From Fusobacterium perfoetens ATCC 29250 (lineage in GTDB: Bacteria; Fusobacteriota; Fusobacteriia; Fusobacteriales; Fusobacteriaceae), in the NCBI RefSeq assembly GCF_000622245.1, contig NZ_JHXW01000009.1, positions 42,114-106,113 of the forward strand: DNA of 64,000 nucleotides, written 5' to 3'. Every line of letters begins with the position of its first letter. Positions within the stretch are counted from its first letter, which is position 1. A program made the position numbers and the translations under genes. The notes under the pieces were generated by a model. The model had not been told where the DNA came from and searched no databases. It was given only the letters and a program-made list of their open reading frames with translations. This document shows positions 54,672 to 62,756 of this stretch, in pieces.

Positions 54672-55769
54672 TTATTTTTTATTCCATCTTAAATAAGCAT
54701 TAATAAAGGAATCTATATCTCCATCCATAACGGCTCTAATATTTCCAGACTCACAATTAGTACGATGGTCTTTTACCATTGTATATGGTTGAAAAACATA
54801 AGACCTTATCTGATTTCCCCATCCTATATCAGTTTGTTCCCCTTGGATTTTTTTCATTTCCTCTTCTTTTTTCTTAATTTCTAAATCAAGTAATTTAGCT
54901 TGTAAAACTTTCATAGCTTTTTCTCTATTTAATAATTGAGAACGCTCTTGTTGACAAGTAGTGATTATTCCTGTAGGCAAGTGGGTAATTCTTACAGCTG
55001 AATCTGTCATATTTACATGTTGTCCCCCAGCTCCTCCAGCTCTATAAGTATCTATTCTTAAATCTTCTGGTCTTATATTAATTTCTATATTATCTTCTAC
55101 CTCTGGTAAAACATCTACTGAAGCAAAAGATGTATGTCTTTTTTTATTAGCATCAAATGGAGATATTCTTACAAGTCTATGAACTCCCTTCTCACATTTT
55201 AAATACCCATAAGCAAAAGTTCCCTCTACTAATAAAGTAATCGATTTTATTCCAACTGAATCTCCAGGCATAAAATCAAGTTGACTTACTTTATATCCTT
55301 TATCATTCATCCAACGAGAATACATTCTATAAAGCATATCAACCCAATCACAAGCTTCAGTTCCTCCAGCTCCAGAATGTATAGTTATTATGGCATTGTT
55401 ATTATCATATTTTCCATCTAATAAAAGTTTAGTATCAAGTATTTCTAATTCTTTACCTAATAAAGTATGTTTTTCTTCTAACTCTTTTTCAAATTCTTCT
55501 TCTCCCATATCAATAAATTCTATTAATACTTCCTCTTCATGAAAAAGATTTTCTATTTTTTTATATTCTTCTACAAAGTCTTTATTTTCATTTATTTTTT
55601 TTATAATGCTTTGACTTTGATTCTTATCATTCCAAAACCCTTCTTCAAAAGTTTTCTTTTCAAGAGTGACTATTAAATTTAATCTTTCTTCATATTTTAT
55701 TGTTTTTTTAATTTCAACAATCTTTTCTTTATAAAATTGAAATTCTCTTTTTAATTCTAAGATATCCAT
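54672..55769 (-). CDS. prfB: Peptide chain release factor 2, without the programmed frameshift
   Basis: Reads UAA and UGA. SPF tripeptide in VRISPFDANKKRHTS near residues 200 and the catalytic GGQ in YRAGGAGGQHVNMTDSAVR near 242-260. In most bacteria prfB needs a +1 frameshift at an in-frame UGA near codon 25. Here the frame is open from the ATG through FWNDKNQ at about residues 45-51, with no CTTTGAC, so that autoregulation appears absent. 365 residues. First of prfB after acpS and tatD on the minus strand: tatD, acpS, prfB are packed within 0-3 bases. Confidence 0.96.
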   Translation of the reverse strand: MDILELKREFQFYKEKIVEIKKTIKYEERLNLIVTLEKKTFEEGFWNDKNQSQSIIKKINENKDFVEEYKKIENLFHEEEVLIEFIDMGEEEFEKELEEKHTLLGKELEILDTKLLLDGKYDNNNAIITIHSGAGGTEACDWVDMLYRMYSRWMNDKGYKVSQLDFMPGDSVGIKSITLLVEGTFAYGYLKCEKGVHRLVRISPFDANKKRHTSFASVDVLPEVEDNIEINIRPEDLRIDTYRAGGAGGQHVNMTDSAVRITHLPTGIITTCQQERSQLLNREKAMKVLQAKLLDLEIKKKEEEMKKIQGEQTDIGWGNQIRSYVFQPYTMVKDHRTNCESGNIRAVMDGDIDSFINAYLRWNKK

Positions 55770-55771
55770 TA

Positions 55772-56146
55772 TTATATATCACTCCTTTTAAATGTTATAG
55801 CCACTGCTGTAGCATATTCTTTACAATGAGAAATTGAAATATTTACTGAATATTTTTTATTATATTCCTTAATATTATTTTTAAAAATAACATAAGGTTT
55901 TCCCAAATCATCATTTAAAACTTCAATATCTGTTAAAGAAAATTCTCTAAAACCAGTTCCTAAACTTTTTGAAATAGCTTCTTTTGCAGCAAATCTTCCA
56001 GCATAAGTTTCTACTCTATTACCTTTTATTTCAAATAATTTTATTTCATTTTCCGTAAAAACTTTCTTAATAAAATTACTGTTTTTTATTGCTTTCTCTA
56101 TTCTTTTTATTTCAATAATATCATTTCCTATTCCTACAAATTCCAT
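55772..56146 (-). CDS. acpS: Holo-[acyl-carrier-protein] synthase
   Basis: Attaches 4'-phosphopantetheine to ACP. GIGNDIIEIKRIEKAI (residues 5-20) with the magnesium Asp, and RFAAKEAISKSLGTGF near 51-66 with the second metal Glu, are the signature. 124 residues. Starts directly after the tatD stop and ends two bases before prfB. Confidence 0.95.
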   Translation of the reverse strand: MEFVGIGNDIIEIKRIEKAIKNSNFIKKVFTENEIKLFEIKGNRVETYAGRFAAKEAISKSLGTGFREFSLTDIEVLNDDLGKPYVIFKNNIKEYNKKYSVNISISHCKEYATAVAITFKRSDI

Positions 56147-56905
56147 TTAATCAATCCCATATATTTTTTTTGCATTCTCTGTTGTAATTCTTAAAACTTC
56201 TTCAAAAGGTATATTTTTTATTTCTGATATTTTTTCTAAAACATATTGAACATAAGAAGGTTCATTTCTTTTTCCTCTAAAAGGAGTAGGAGTCAAATAA
56301 GGAGAATCAGTTTCTATAACAATTCTTGATATATCTACTTTTTTTACAAACTCTACTGTTTTTTTAGAATTTTTAAAAGTTAAAACTCCTCCAATCCCAA
56401 AATAATATCCTTCAGGAATTTCTGATAAACTTTCAAAACTTCCAGGATAACAATGAAAGATTCCTTTTACTTTTGGAAATTCTTTTAAAATTTCAATAGT
56501 ATCAGCCATAGCATCTCTTGAATGGATTACTACAGGTAGATTTAATTCTTCTGCTAATTTCATTTGTTTTCTAAAACCAACTTTTTGAACCTCTTTTTCA
56601 TCCTCCATCCAATAATAATCAAGACCAATTTCTCCTATAGCTACTACTTTTTTATTTTTTGATAATTCTCTTAAAGAATTTTCAGCTTCTTCACTGTATT
56701 CTGAAATAGAAGTTGGATGAAATCCAATAACAGCATAAATAAAATCATAAGAATTAGAATATTCAACACTTTTTATAGAAGATGGTAAATCAAATCCAAT
56801 GTTTACTACAAACTCCATTTTTTCTTCTAATTTTTTTATAAGTTCTTCTCTATCTATATCATATCTCTCATCATCTAAATGACAATGTGTATCCACTAAC
56901 TTCAT
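56147..56905 (-). CDS. tatD: TatD-family metal-dependent hydrolase
   Basis: TIM-barrel nuclease/deoxyribonuclease. LVDTHCHLDDERYD (residues 3-16), IGEIGLDYYW near 92-101, PVVIHSRDA near 124-132, GIFHCYPGS near 148-156 and IETDSPYLTP near 197-206 give a complete metal site. 252 residues. First gene of the tatD-acpS-prfB set. Its promoter region shares the A/T-rich stretch before the divergent leader at 57.0 kb. Confidence 0.93.
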   Translation of the reverse strand: MKLVDTHCHLDDERYDIDREELIKKLEEKMEFVVNIGFDLPSSIKSVEYSNSYDFIYAVIGFHPTSISEYSEEAENSLRELSKNKKVVAIGEIGLDYYWMEDEKEVQKVGFRKQMKLAEELNLPVVIHSRDAMADTIEILKEFPKVKGIFHCYPGSFESLSEIPEGYYFGIGGVLTFKNSKKTVEFVKKVDISRIVIETDSPYLTPTPFRGKRNEPSYVQYVLEKISEIKNIPFEEVLRITTENAKKIYGID

Positions 56906-56998
56906 TATAATATCCTTTCAAAAAAATTAATTAATAACAATATTTTACCCTAATTTTCTATTAAAATCTAGCTTTTTTAATTTTTTTTAAAAAAATGC

Positions 56999-57027
56999 TT
57001 GATTTTTTTTCTAAAATATTGTATTAT
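56999..57027 (+). promoter_or_regulatory. Promoter of the Leu/Met leader and transporter operon
   Basis: TTGATT (56999-57004), 17-base spacer, TATTAT (57022-57027), start near 57034, about 38 bases before the leader ATG. Confidence 0.75.
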
Positions 57028-57071
57028 TTTACGCAAATAAGATTGTTAAAAAATTTATTAAGGAGGACAAA

Positions 57072-57227
57072 ATGGCTATGTTATTTATGGCTCTTAACCT
57101 AATAATGATTCTGATGCTGCTTATGTTATTACTAAGTAGTGAATTTTTATATGGAAAAATTATGTTAGGTTTATTCAATAGAGATTTTGTCCAAATTAAT
57201 TTTTATAAAAATCTCCTTTCTCTCTAA
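57072..57227 (+). CDS. Leu/Met-rich leader peptide (attenuator control ORF)
   Basis: A 51-codon ORF with AGGAGG five bases upstream. Codons 1-21 read MAMLFMALNLIMILMLLMLLL; the whole peptide has 15 Leu and 7 Met, and includes CTG, CTC and CTA, which are rare in neighbouring genes. AACCTAA (57096-57102, codons 9-11; segment 1) can pair with TTAGGTT of GTTAGGTT (57164-57171, codons 31-34; segment 2). Segment 2 is also a perfect 8-base complement of AACCTAAC (57259-57266; segment 3) in the terminator. The Leu/Met run lies between segments 1 and 2. Alternatively it is a small hydrophobic membrane peptide. Confidence 0.75.
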   Translation: MAMLFMALNLIMILMLLMLLLSSEFLYGKIMLGLFNRDFVQINFYKNLLSL

Positions 57228-57255
57228 AATAGATAAATTAATTTTTAGAAATTTG

Positions 57256-57284
57256 AACAACCTAACTATAGGTTGTTTTTTTAT
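57256..57284 (+). terminator. Attenuator terminator before the YkvI-like gene
   Basis: AACAACCT (57256-57263), loop AACTAT, AGGTTGTT (57270-57277), then a T-run. It lies 29 bases past the leader stop and 136 bases before the transporter ATG, with no other promoter seen in between, so it gates the operon. Confidence 0.85.
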
Positions 57285-57404
57285 ATTCAAAATTATTTTA
57301 GGAGAAATTTATGGAGAAGACTATATATATAAAAATAAAAATTTTCCTCTAAACTTTTAAATTTTAAAAAGTACTTATGTAATATTTAAAATTTTATTAA
57401 ACTA
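57285..57404 (+). other. Leader RNA between attenuator and transporter gene
   Basis: A/T-rich, with no further hairpin, ORF of note or promoter. A GGAGAAATTTATGGAGAAGAC stretch at 57300-57320 looks like a second start but leads only to a few codons before a stop. Confidence 0.5.
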
Positions 57405-57419
57405 TTGGAGGAAAAAATT

Positions 57420-58607
57420 ATGGAAAAAAATAATATAAAAAAAGTAGGATTTTTAGGAGTATTTTCAGTTGCGTCTGTTTTATTTAGTTCTCATGCTGGT
57501 GGAGGATTTGCCACAGGAAATCAGGCTACACAATATTTTGTTACTACAGGAGCTTGGGGAATTTTCTCAGCTATCTTAGCTATGCTTTTATTAGCAATGA
57601 CTATAAGAGAATGTATTATTATGAGAAATTCAAGAAATTTAAAAAGTTATAAAGAGTTATTTGAAACTTTATATCATCCTTTTGATAAATTAGAATGGAT
57701 TTTTGAAATATATTTTCATATAATGGTTGTTTGTGCTGTAGGAGCTGTTATAGCTGGAGCTGCTTCTTTAATTTCTATAAGTACTAATAGTTCTTATGGT
57801 TTTTCTGTTATTATTGTTGGAAGTATCTTATTTGTTTTAACTATTTTTGGAGCAAAATTAGTTTCTAAAGTTTCAACTATTATGTCTATTTCCATATTAA
57901 TTTCAGTATTTATTATTTTCTTTATTGGAATAAAAGCAAAATTTTCTGAAATAACAACTATAATTTCTAATATTTCTATTACAGAAAATGAAAATCCTAT
58001 GAAAGCTATAATTAATGCTTTTACTTATGCTGGTTTCCAATCTGTTGTAATTCCTACAATGATTGCTTGTGGAAAACCATTAGAAAATAAAAATGATACT
58101 ACAAAATCAATGACTATTGCTTTTATTATGAATTCTATAGCTTTAGTAATGTCTGTAATAATGTTATTAGGTTGGGCTCCTGAATTTATAAGAGATAACC
58201 AAACTACATTACCTTCTTTATACATTTGTAAACAATTAAATATAAATATTTTATATTGGTTTTATAATATAGCTTTATTATTATGTTTAATTTCTACTGG
58301 AGTGACTACTATATATGGATTTGTTTCAAGATTTTCCACTTTAAAAGTTATGGAAAAAATAGAAAAACCTATAGCTCGTAGAATGGTTTCTTCTATCTTA
58401 TGTATGGGAATTTCTATGAGTGTTTCTATGGTTGGATTGAGCAAAATAATTAAATATGGTTATGGTTATTGTGGTTATGTAGGTATATTTGCAATAATAA
58501 TTCCATTTTTAACAGTAGGATATTATAAAAATAAAAAATATGCACAACAAAATAATAGTGAAAAATCTAAAGTAGAAAATGTAGCAATTGTATTTGGAAT
58601 TAAATAA
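57420..58607 (+). CDS. YkvI-like membrane transporter (amino-acid permease-like)
   Basis: 395 residues, about ten membrane helices. N-terminal SVLFSSHAGGGFATGNQATQYFV (about 21-43), with an unwound glycine-rich first helix typical of the LeuT/APC superfold, fits the YkvI family. The ATG at 57420 is eight bases after GGAGG; the in-frame TTG at 57405 is part of that site. The substrate is not known; the Leu/Met leader and the two enzyme genes downstream suggest a hydrophobic amino acid. Confidence 0.8.
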   Translation: MEKNNIKKVGFLGVFSVASVLFSSHAGGGFATGNQATQYFVTTGAWGIFSAILAMLLLAMTIRECIIMRNSRNLKSYKELFETLYHPFDKLEWIFEIYFHIMVVCAVGAVIAGAASLISISTNSSYGFSVIIVGSILFVLTIFGAKLVSKVSTIMSISILISVFIIFFIGIKAKFSEITTIISNISITENENPMKAIINAFTYAGFQSVVIPTMIACGKPLENKNDTTKSMTIAFIMNSIALVMSVIMLLGWAPEFIRDNQTTLPSLYICKQLNINILYWFYNIALLLCLISTGVTTIYGFVSRFSTLKVMEKIEKPIARRMVSSILCMGISMSVSMVGLSKIIKYGYGYCGYVGIFAIIIPFLTVGYYKNKKYAQQNNSEKSKVENVAIVFGIK

Positions 58608-58632
58608 TAATTTATATATAGGGAGGAAATTT

Positions 58633-59709
58633 ATGTCACAAAATATGTTTTTACCAAATTATACAATAGGAAAAGATGCTTATAAGGAAATTAAAGAAAT
58701 TTGTGAAAAATATGGAACAAAAGTTGTTTTTATTGGAGGAAAAACAGCTTTAGAAAAAGCTAGTTTTTTAGTAAAAGAAGCTATAAAAGAAAGTAAATTA
58801 GAAGTAATTGATGAAGTTTGGTATGGTGGAGAAGCTTCTTATGAAAATGTAGAAATGTTAATGAACAATGAAAATATTATAAATTCTCATATGATATTTG
58901 CTTTTGGTGGAGGAAAAGCTTGTGATACTTGTAAAGTATTAAGTGAAAAATTAGATAAACCTTTATTCACTTTTCCTACTATTGCCTCTACTTGTGCTAG
59001 TGTAACAAGTGTTTGTGCTATGTACCATCCTAATGGAGTTTATAGAGATTTATTCTTTAAAAAAGCTCCTGCTATCCATACATTTATAAACACTCAAATA
59101 ATAGCTGAAGCTCCTACAAAATATCTATGGGCAGGAATTGGAGATACTTTAGGAAAAGGATATGAACCTGAATTTTCTGCAAGAGGAAAAGAATTAGATT
59201 ACCCTAATAAACTAGGAATTACTCTATCTTCACTTTGTAAAGAACCTCTTTTTGAATATGGAGATAAAGGTTTAAAAGATTGTGAAAATAATATTAGTTC
59301 AAAAGAATTAGAAGAAACTATTTTAACTATCATAGTTACTACTGGACTTGTTTCTAATTCTCTAAAAATGTCTTACAATAGTGGTTTAGCTCATGCTATT
59401 TGTTATGGTTTCTCTACAATAAAAGAAGTTGAAGAAAATCATTTACATGGAGAACTTGTTTCTTATGGAGTCCTTGTATTAGAAATGATGGATAAAAACT
59501 ATGATGAGTTAAATAAACTAATTAATTTCTATAAAAAAATAAATCTACCAATTTCTTATAAAAACTTTAATGTAGATATTGAGAATATGACAAGTGTTTT
59601 TGACAAAGCTTCTTCTGTTAAAGATATTGAAGTTTCTGCTTTTCCTATTACTAGAAATATGATATGTAATTCTATAAAAGAACTAGAAAAATATATATCA
59701 AAAAATTAA
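58633..59709 (+). CDS. Iron-type alcohol dehydrogenase-fold hydroxycarboxylate dehydrogenase (HcxA/GldA-like)
   Basis: 358 residues of the glycerol-dehydrogenase-like iron-ADH family. AFGGGKACDTCKVL near 97-110 (dinucleotide loop), FPTIASTCASVTSVCAMY near 117-134, metal-ligand regions GIGDTLGKGYEPEF near 168-181 and the two His regions SGLAHAICYGF near 250-260 and HLHGELVSYG near 270-279. The TCASVTS variant and the neighbour aminotransferase resemble E. coli HcxA (YbdH), which reduces 2-oxo acids, as I recall it. The start ATG 58633 has GGGAGGAA upstream. 25 bases after the transporter. Confidence 0.78.
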   Translation: MSQNMFLPNYTIGKDAYKEIKEICEKYGTKVVFIGGKTALEKASFLVKEAIKESKLEVIDEVWYGGEASYENVEMLMNNENIINSHMIFAFGGGKACDTCKVLSEKLDKPLFTFPTIASTCASVTSVCAMYHPNGVYRDLFFKKAPAIHTFINTQIIAEAPTKYLWAGIGDTLGKGYEPEFSARGKELDYPNKLGITLSSLCKEPLFEYGDKGLKDCENNISSKELEETILTIIVTTGLVSNSLKMSYNSGLAHAICYGFSTIKEVEENHLHGELVSYGVLVLEMMDKNYDELNKLINFYKKINLPISYKNFNVDIENMTSVFDKASSVKDIEVSAFPITRNMICNSIKELEKYISKN

Positions 59710-59757
59710 CATTTAATTATACAGAATCAATCAAAGTCAGTAAAAAATTTATTTTTT

Positions 59758-59787
59758 ATTGACTTTTTAATTTTCATTATGATATAC
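59758..59787 (+). promoter_or_regulatory. Promoter of the aminotransferase gene
   Basis: TTGACT (59758-59763), 18-base spacer, TATACT (59782-59787). So the aminotransferase may be expressed apart from the leader operon. Confidence 0.6.
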
Positions 59788-59805
59788 TTAGTTATTAATT
59801 TAATT

Positions 59806-59834
59806 AAGTATACACAAGTATACACAAGTATATT
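59806..59834 (+). repeat. Three tandem 10-base repeats before the aminotransferase
   Basis: AAGTATACAC at 59806-59815 and 59816-59825, then AAGTATATT at 59826-59834. The 10-base period equals one DNA turn, and GTATAC is palindromic. It lies from about +12 to +40 of the predicted transcript. Confidence 0.7.
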
Positions 59835-59875
59835 ATAAAAAATTTTTTTGATATAAAGTTAGGAGGGTAATAATA

Positions 59876-61123
59876 ATGATTGCTCAAAGATTAATAGGAA
59901 AACAAGTTGGAAGAGGAGCTTTTGGAATTGCTAGAGAAGTTAAAGCAACTGAAAAAAAATTTGGAAAAGACTCTGTTATAAATTCTACATTAGGGACTTT
60001 CTTTTGTGAAGATGAAAAATTAGGAGTATTAGAACTTGTTAATAAAACATATAGAGAATTAGAATCTCCTGATATCTATGGATATGCTGCTGGGGTAAGT
60101 GGTTCTGCTGAATATAAAGAAGCTGTTAAAAAAAGTATATTTGGAACTCATTGTGAAGAAATAGTAAAAAATTCTTTTGTTGATGTTGCTTCTACTCCTG
60201 GAGGAACAGGAGCTATATACACAGCTTTTAAAGGATATGGTAATGATGGAAATACTGTTCTATTACCTGAATATATGTGGGATGCTTATGTACATATTAC
60301 AGGAGCTAATAGATTAAATAATGTTATATATAAATTATTTGATGGAAATAAATTTAATACTAGAGATTTCTCTGAAAAAATGTTAGAAGTTGTAAAAAGA
60401 GATGGTAGAGTTCTAGCTGTTATAAATGACCCTTGTCAAAACCCTACTGGATATTCTTTATCTTTTGAAGAATGGGAAGAAGTTGTTGAAATTTTAAAAG
60501 AAGCTTCTAAATATGGAGAAGTAATTCTTATTAATGATATTGCTTACTTAGATTATGACTTCAGAGGAAGAGATAATGCTAGAGAATATATGAACTTATT
60601 TTTAGGACTTCCAGAAAATGTTTTAATTCTTTTTGCTTATAGCATGTCAAAATCATTTACAAGTTATGGACTTAGAACAGGGGCTATAGTTGCTTTATCT
60701 TCAAGTAAAAAGGTCATAGATGAATTTACTGTTGTAGCAGAATATTTATGTCGTTCTTCTTGGTCTAATGTATCAAGAGGAGGAATGGCTTTATTAGTAA
60801 AAGCTTATGAAGATGAAAATATAATCAATGGTATTAATGCTGAAAGAGACCAATGGGTAGAAATATTGAAAAAAAGAGCAGAAATTTTTGAAAGAAAATC
60901 AGAAGAAGTTGGATTAGCTTATTGCCCTTTCTCTAGTGGATTCTTCTTAACTATCCCTTTAGAAAAAAACAAAGAAGAAATAGTAAATGACTTAAAAGAA
61001 AAAAAAGTATTTGTTCTTCCTATAAAAAATGGTATTAGAATAGCTATTTGCAGTATTTCTTGTAAAAAATTAGAAATTCTTCCTAAATTAATAAAAGAAT
61101 CTATAGATAAATTTAATAAATAA
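59876..61123 (+). CDS. PLP-dependent aminotransferase, class I/II
   Basis: Fold-type I transaminase. STLGTFFCEDEKLGVLELVN near residues 38-57 (substrate entrance), INDPCQNPTGYSLSFEEWEE near 183-202 (Asn and Pro of the PLP site), the Schiff-base Lys in FAYSMSKSFTSYGLRTGAIVAL near 255-276, and the C-terminal carboxylate Arg in IKNGIRIAICSIS near 385-397. The RTGAIVAL form recalls the aspartate/aromatic group, but specificity is open. 415 residues. GGAGGGTAATAATAATG start. Paired with an oxo-acid dehydrogenase next door. Confidence 0.9.
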   Translation: MIAQRLIGKQVGRGAFGIAREVKATEKKFGKDSVINSTLGTFFCEDEKLGVLELVNKTYRELESPDIYGYAAGVSGSAEYKEAVKKSIFGTHCEEIVKNSFVDVASTPGGTGAIYTAFKGYGNDGNTVLLPEYMWDAYVHITGANRLNNVIYKLFDGNKFNTRDFSEKMLEVVKRDGRVLAVINDPCQNPTGYSLSFEEWEEVVEILKEASKYGEVILINDIAYLDYDFRGRDNAREYMNLFLGLPENVLILFAYSMSKSFTSYGLRTGAIVALSSSKKVIDEFTVVAEYLCRSSWSNVSRGGMALLVKAYEDENIINGINAERDQWVEILKKRAEIFERKSEEVGLAYCPFSSGFFLTIPLEKNKEEIVNDLKEKKVFVLPIKNGIRIAICSISCKKLEILPKLIKESIDKFNK

Positions 61124-61140
61124 GAACTACATATTATAAA

Positions 61141-61174
61141 AATAAAGGTATTACAAAATTTGTAATACCTTTTT
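61141..61174 (+). terminator. Intrinsic terminator after the aminotransferase gene
   Basis: AAGGTATTACAAA pairs with TTTGTAATACCTT (61145-61157 and 61159-61171), T-run follows. Confidence 0.8.
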
Positions 61175-61230
61175 CAATATAAAAATTATTATTTTATTTT
61201 TTATTAAAGTTCTAAAATATTCATAATAAC

Positions 61231-61269
61231 AAAAAAAGCTAGAAAGATATTTCTCTCTAACTTTTTTTA
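61231..61269 (-). terminator. Intrinsic terminator after the cysteine desulfidase gene
   Basis: Minus strand AGTTAGAGAGA pairs with TCTTTCTAGCT (two G-T pairs), followed by seven T. Confidence 0.75.
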
Positions 61270-61299
61270 TTAAAAAACTTTTTTATTACAATAGAAATT

Positions 61300-62583
61300 T
61301 TATTTATTATTAACCATTATATTTAAGATTACTTCATCTGTTACTTGCATTCCATCTTTTCCTAAAATTCCTGTATTTTTAATAGTGGCTTCTACATCCC
61401 TTCCTATTATTCCTTCTCCAAATAATAATCTTCTATTTTTCTTAGCTGTATAATATGAATCAAAAGCACAAGAAATTCCACTTGCTATTTTTGTAGCACA
61501 TGAACTTTTTGCTCCATCACAAATTAAACCTGACATTGTTCCTAATGTAGTTTCTACAGCCATAGCACATTGCTCTAAAGTTAATCCATCTAAGAATGAT
61601 ATAGCTCCAGCTACCCCAGCACTAGCACACATAGCTCCACAATAAGCTGATAATCTTCCTATATTTGTTTTTATATGTATTGTTGTCATATGAGAGAAAA
61701 ATAATCCTCTTATTAATTGTTCATATGGAATATTTTTCATTTCACAGAATTTTATTACTGGTAAAGAAGCTGTCATTCCTTGGTTTCCACTTCCACTTGT
61801 TGTCATAACTGGTAAAGAACATCCATTCATTCTAGCATCACTACCAGCACTAGCAAAAGAAGTCATATTATTTTTTAAATCATTACCATAAATTCCTTCT
61901 TCTATTCCTTCTTTTATAGTTTTTCCTATAGCTATTCCATATTCATTTGTTAATCCTTCTTTAGCTATAGTTGTATTACACTCTATTACTTTTTTAAATA
62001 TAGGTTCTATTAAAGATAAATCTATTGTTTTAGCTGTATTATAAATTAATTCTAAAGTTAAGAAACTTCTATCAGTCATAGGTGATTCTCCACTACACTT
62101 ATCATCACAAGAACATCCAATTACTTTTTCTCCATTTTTAGTAATTTCTGTTATATTTGTGTGATAATGTTGAATTTCTACTGTTGCTATATCTTTTCCA
62201 TAAGTACCAGTTAATTTAATATATAATTTTACATCACCTTTATTTAGTACAACATTCATTCTATTTTCTGATAAATATTTTTTTACTTCAGGTAATCTTG
62301 TTTTATCTACACCAGAAATAACCATTAATTCTTTTGAAGAATCTCCTAAAATAAGTCCCATGGCTACTGCTGCCTCAATTCCTACCATCCCTTCTGAACT
62401 AGGAATTTTAACACTTTTTACATTTTTTATCATATTTCCAGATAAAGAAATTTCTATTTTTTCTGGAATATTTCCTAATATATCTCTTAATTTACTTCCA
62501 GCATATGCTAGAGCTATTGGTTCTGTACATCCTTCAGCAGGTACTATTTCTTCTTTTAAAATTGCTAATATTTTATTTAACAT
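61300..62583 (-). CDS. L-cysteine desulfidase (CyuA/YhaM/UPF0597 family)
   Basis: 427-residue enzyme of the serine dehydratase-like group that breaks L-cysteine into pyruvate, ammonia and sulfide. Opening VPAEGCTEPIALAYAGSKLRD near residues 14-34 with a conserved Cys, TTSGSGNQGMTASLPV near 264-279, YCGAMCASAGVAGA near 318-331 and CDGAKSSCATKIASG near 357-371; these Cys probably bind the iron-sulfur cluster. An extra SCDDKCSG pair near 165 is unusual or at least not one I recall. Monocistronic, GAGGATAAA start. H2S production from cysteine is a known fusobacterial trait. Confidence 0.92.
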   Translation of the reverse strand: MLNKILAILKEEIVPAEGCTEPIALAYAGSKLRDILGNIPEKIEISLSGNMIKNVKSVKIPSSEGMVGIEAAVAMGLILGDSSKELMVISGVDKTRLPEVKKYLSENRMNVVLNKGDVKLYIKLTGTYGKDIATVEIQHYHTNITEITKNGEKVIGCSCDDKCSGESPMTDRSFLTLELIYNTAKTIDLSLIEPIFKKVIECNTTIAKEGLTNEYGIAIGKTIKEGIEEGIYGNDLKNNMTSFASAGSDARMNGCSLPVMTTSGSGNQGMTASLPVIKFCEMKNIPYEQLIRGLFFSHMTTIHIKTNIGRLSAYCGAMCASAGVAGAISFLDGLTLEQCAMAVETTLGTMSGLICDGAKSSCATKIASGISCAFDSYYTAKKNRRLLFGEGIIGRDVEATIKNTGILGKDGMQVTDEVILNIMVNNK

Positions 62584-62721
62584 TTTATCCTCCTAAGAAT
62601 TTTTTGACTTTTCTATAATTAATATTAGCAATTTCCATACCATTTTTAATATTTATATTTTCACTACAAAAAATCTATTATATTTAATTTTTTTCAAAAT
62701 GAAAATTTAATTTTAATAAAG

Positions 62722-62756
62722 TTTTTCTTTTTGAAAAAAATTTTCAAAAAGAAAAA
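62722..62756. repeat. Perfect 16-bp inverted repeat next to the tuf terminator
   Basis: TTTTTCTTTTTGAAAA (62722-62737) and TTTTCAAAAAGAAAAA (62741-62756), loop AAA. Its right arm overlaps the T-run of the tuf terminator, so on the minus strand it can fold as a second hairpin behind the first. Confidence 0.6.

Noticed and set aside
62590..62647. A 16-codon frame just before the cysteine desulfidase gene (minus strand) as a third leader peptide
   Set aside because: No ribosome site, no control-codon run, and no terminator between it and the gene; its stop only happens to touch the gene's ribosome site.
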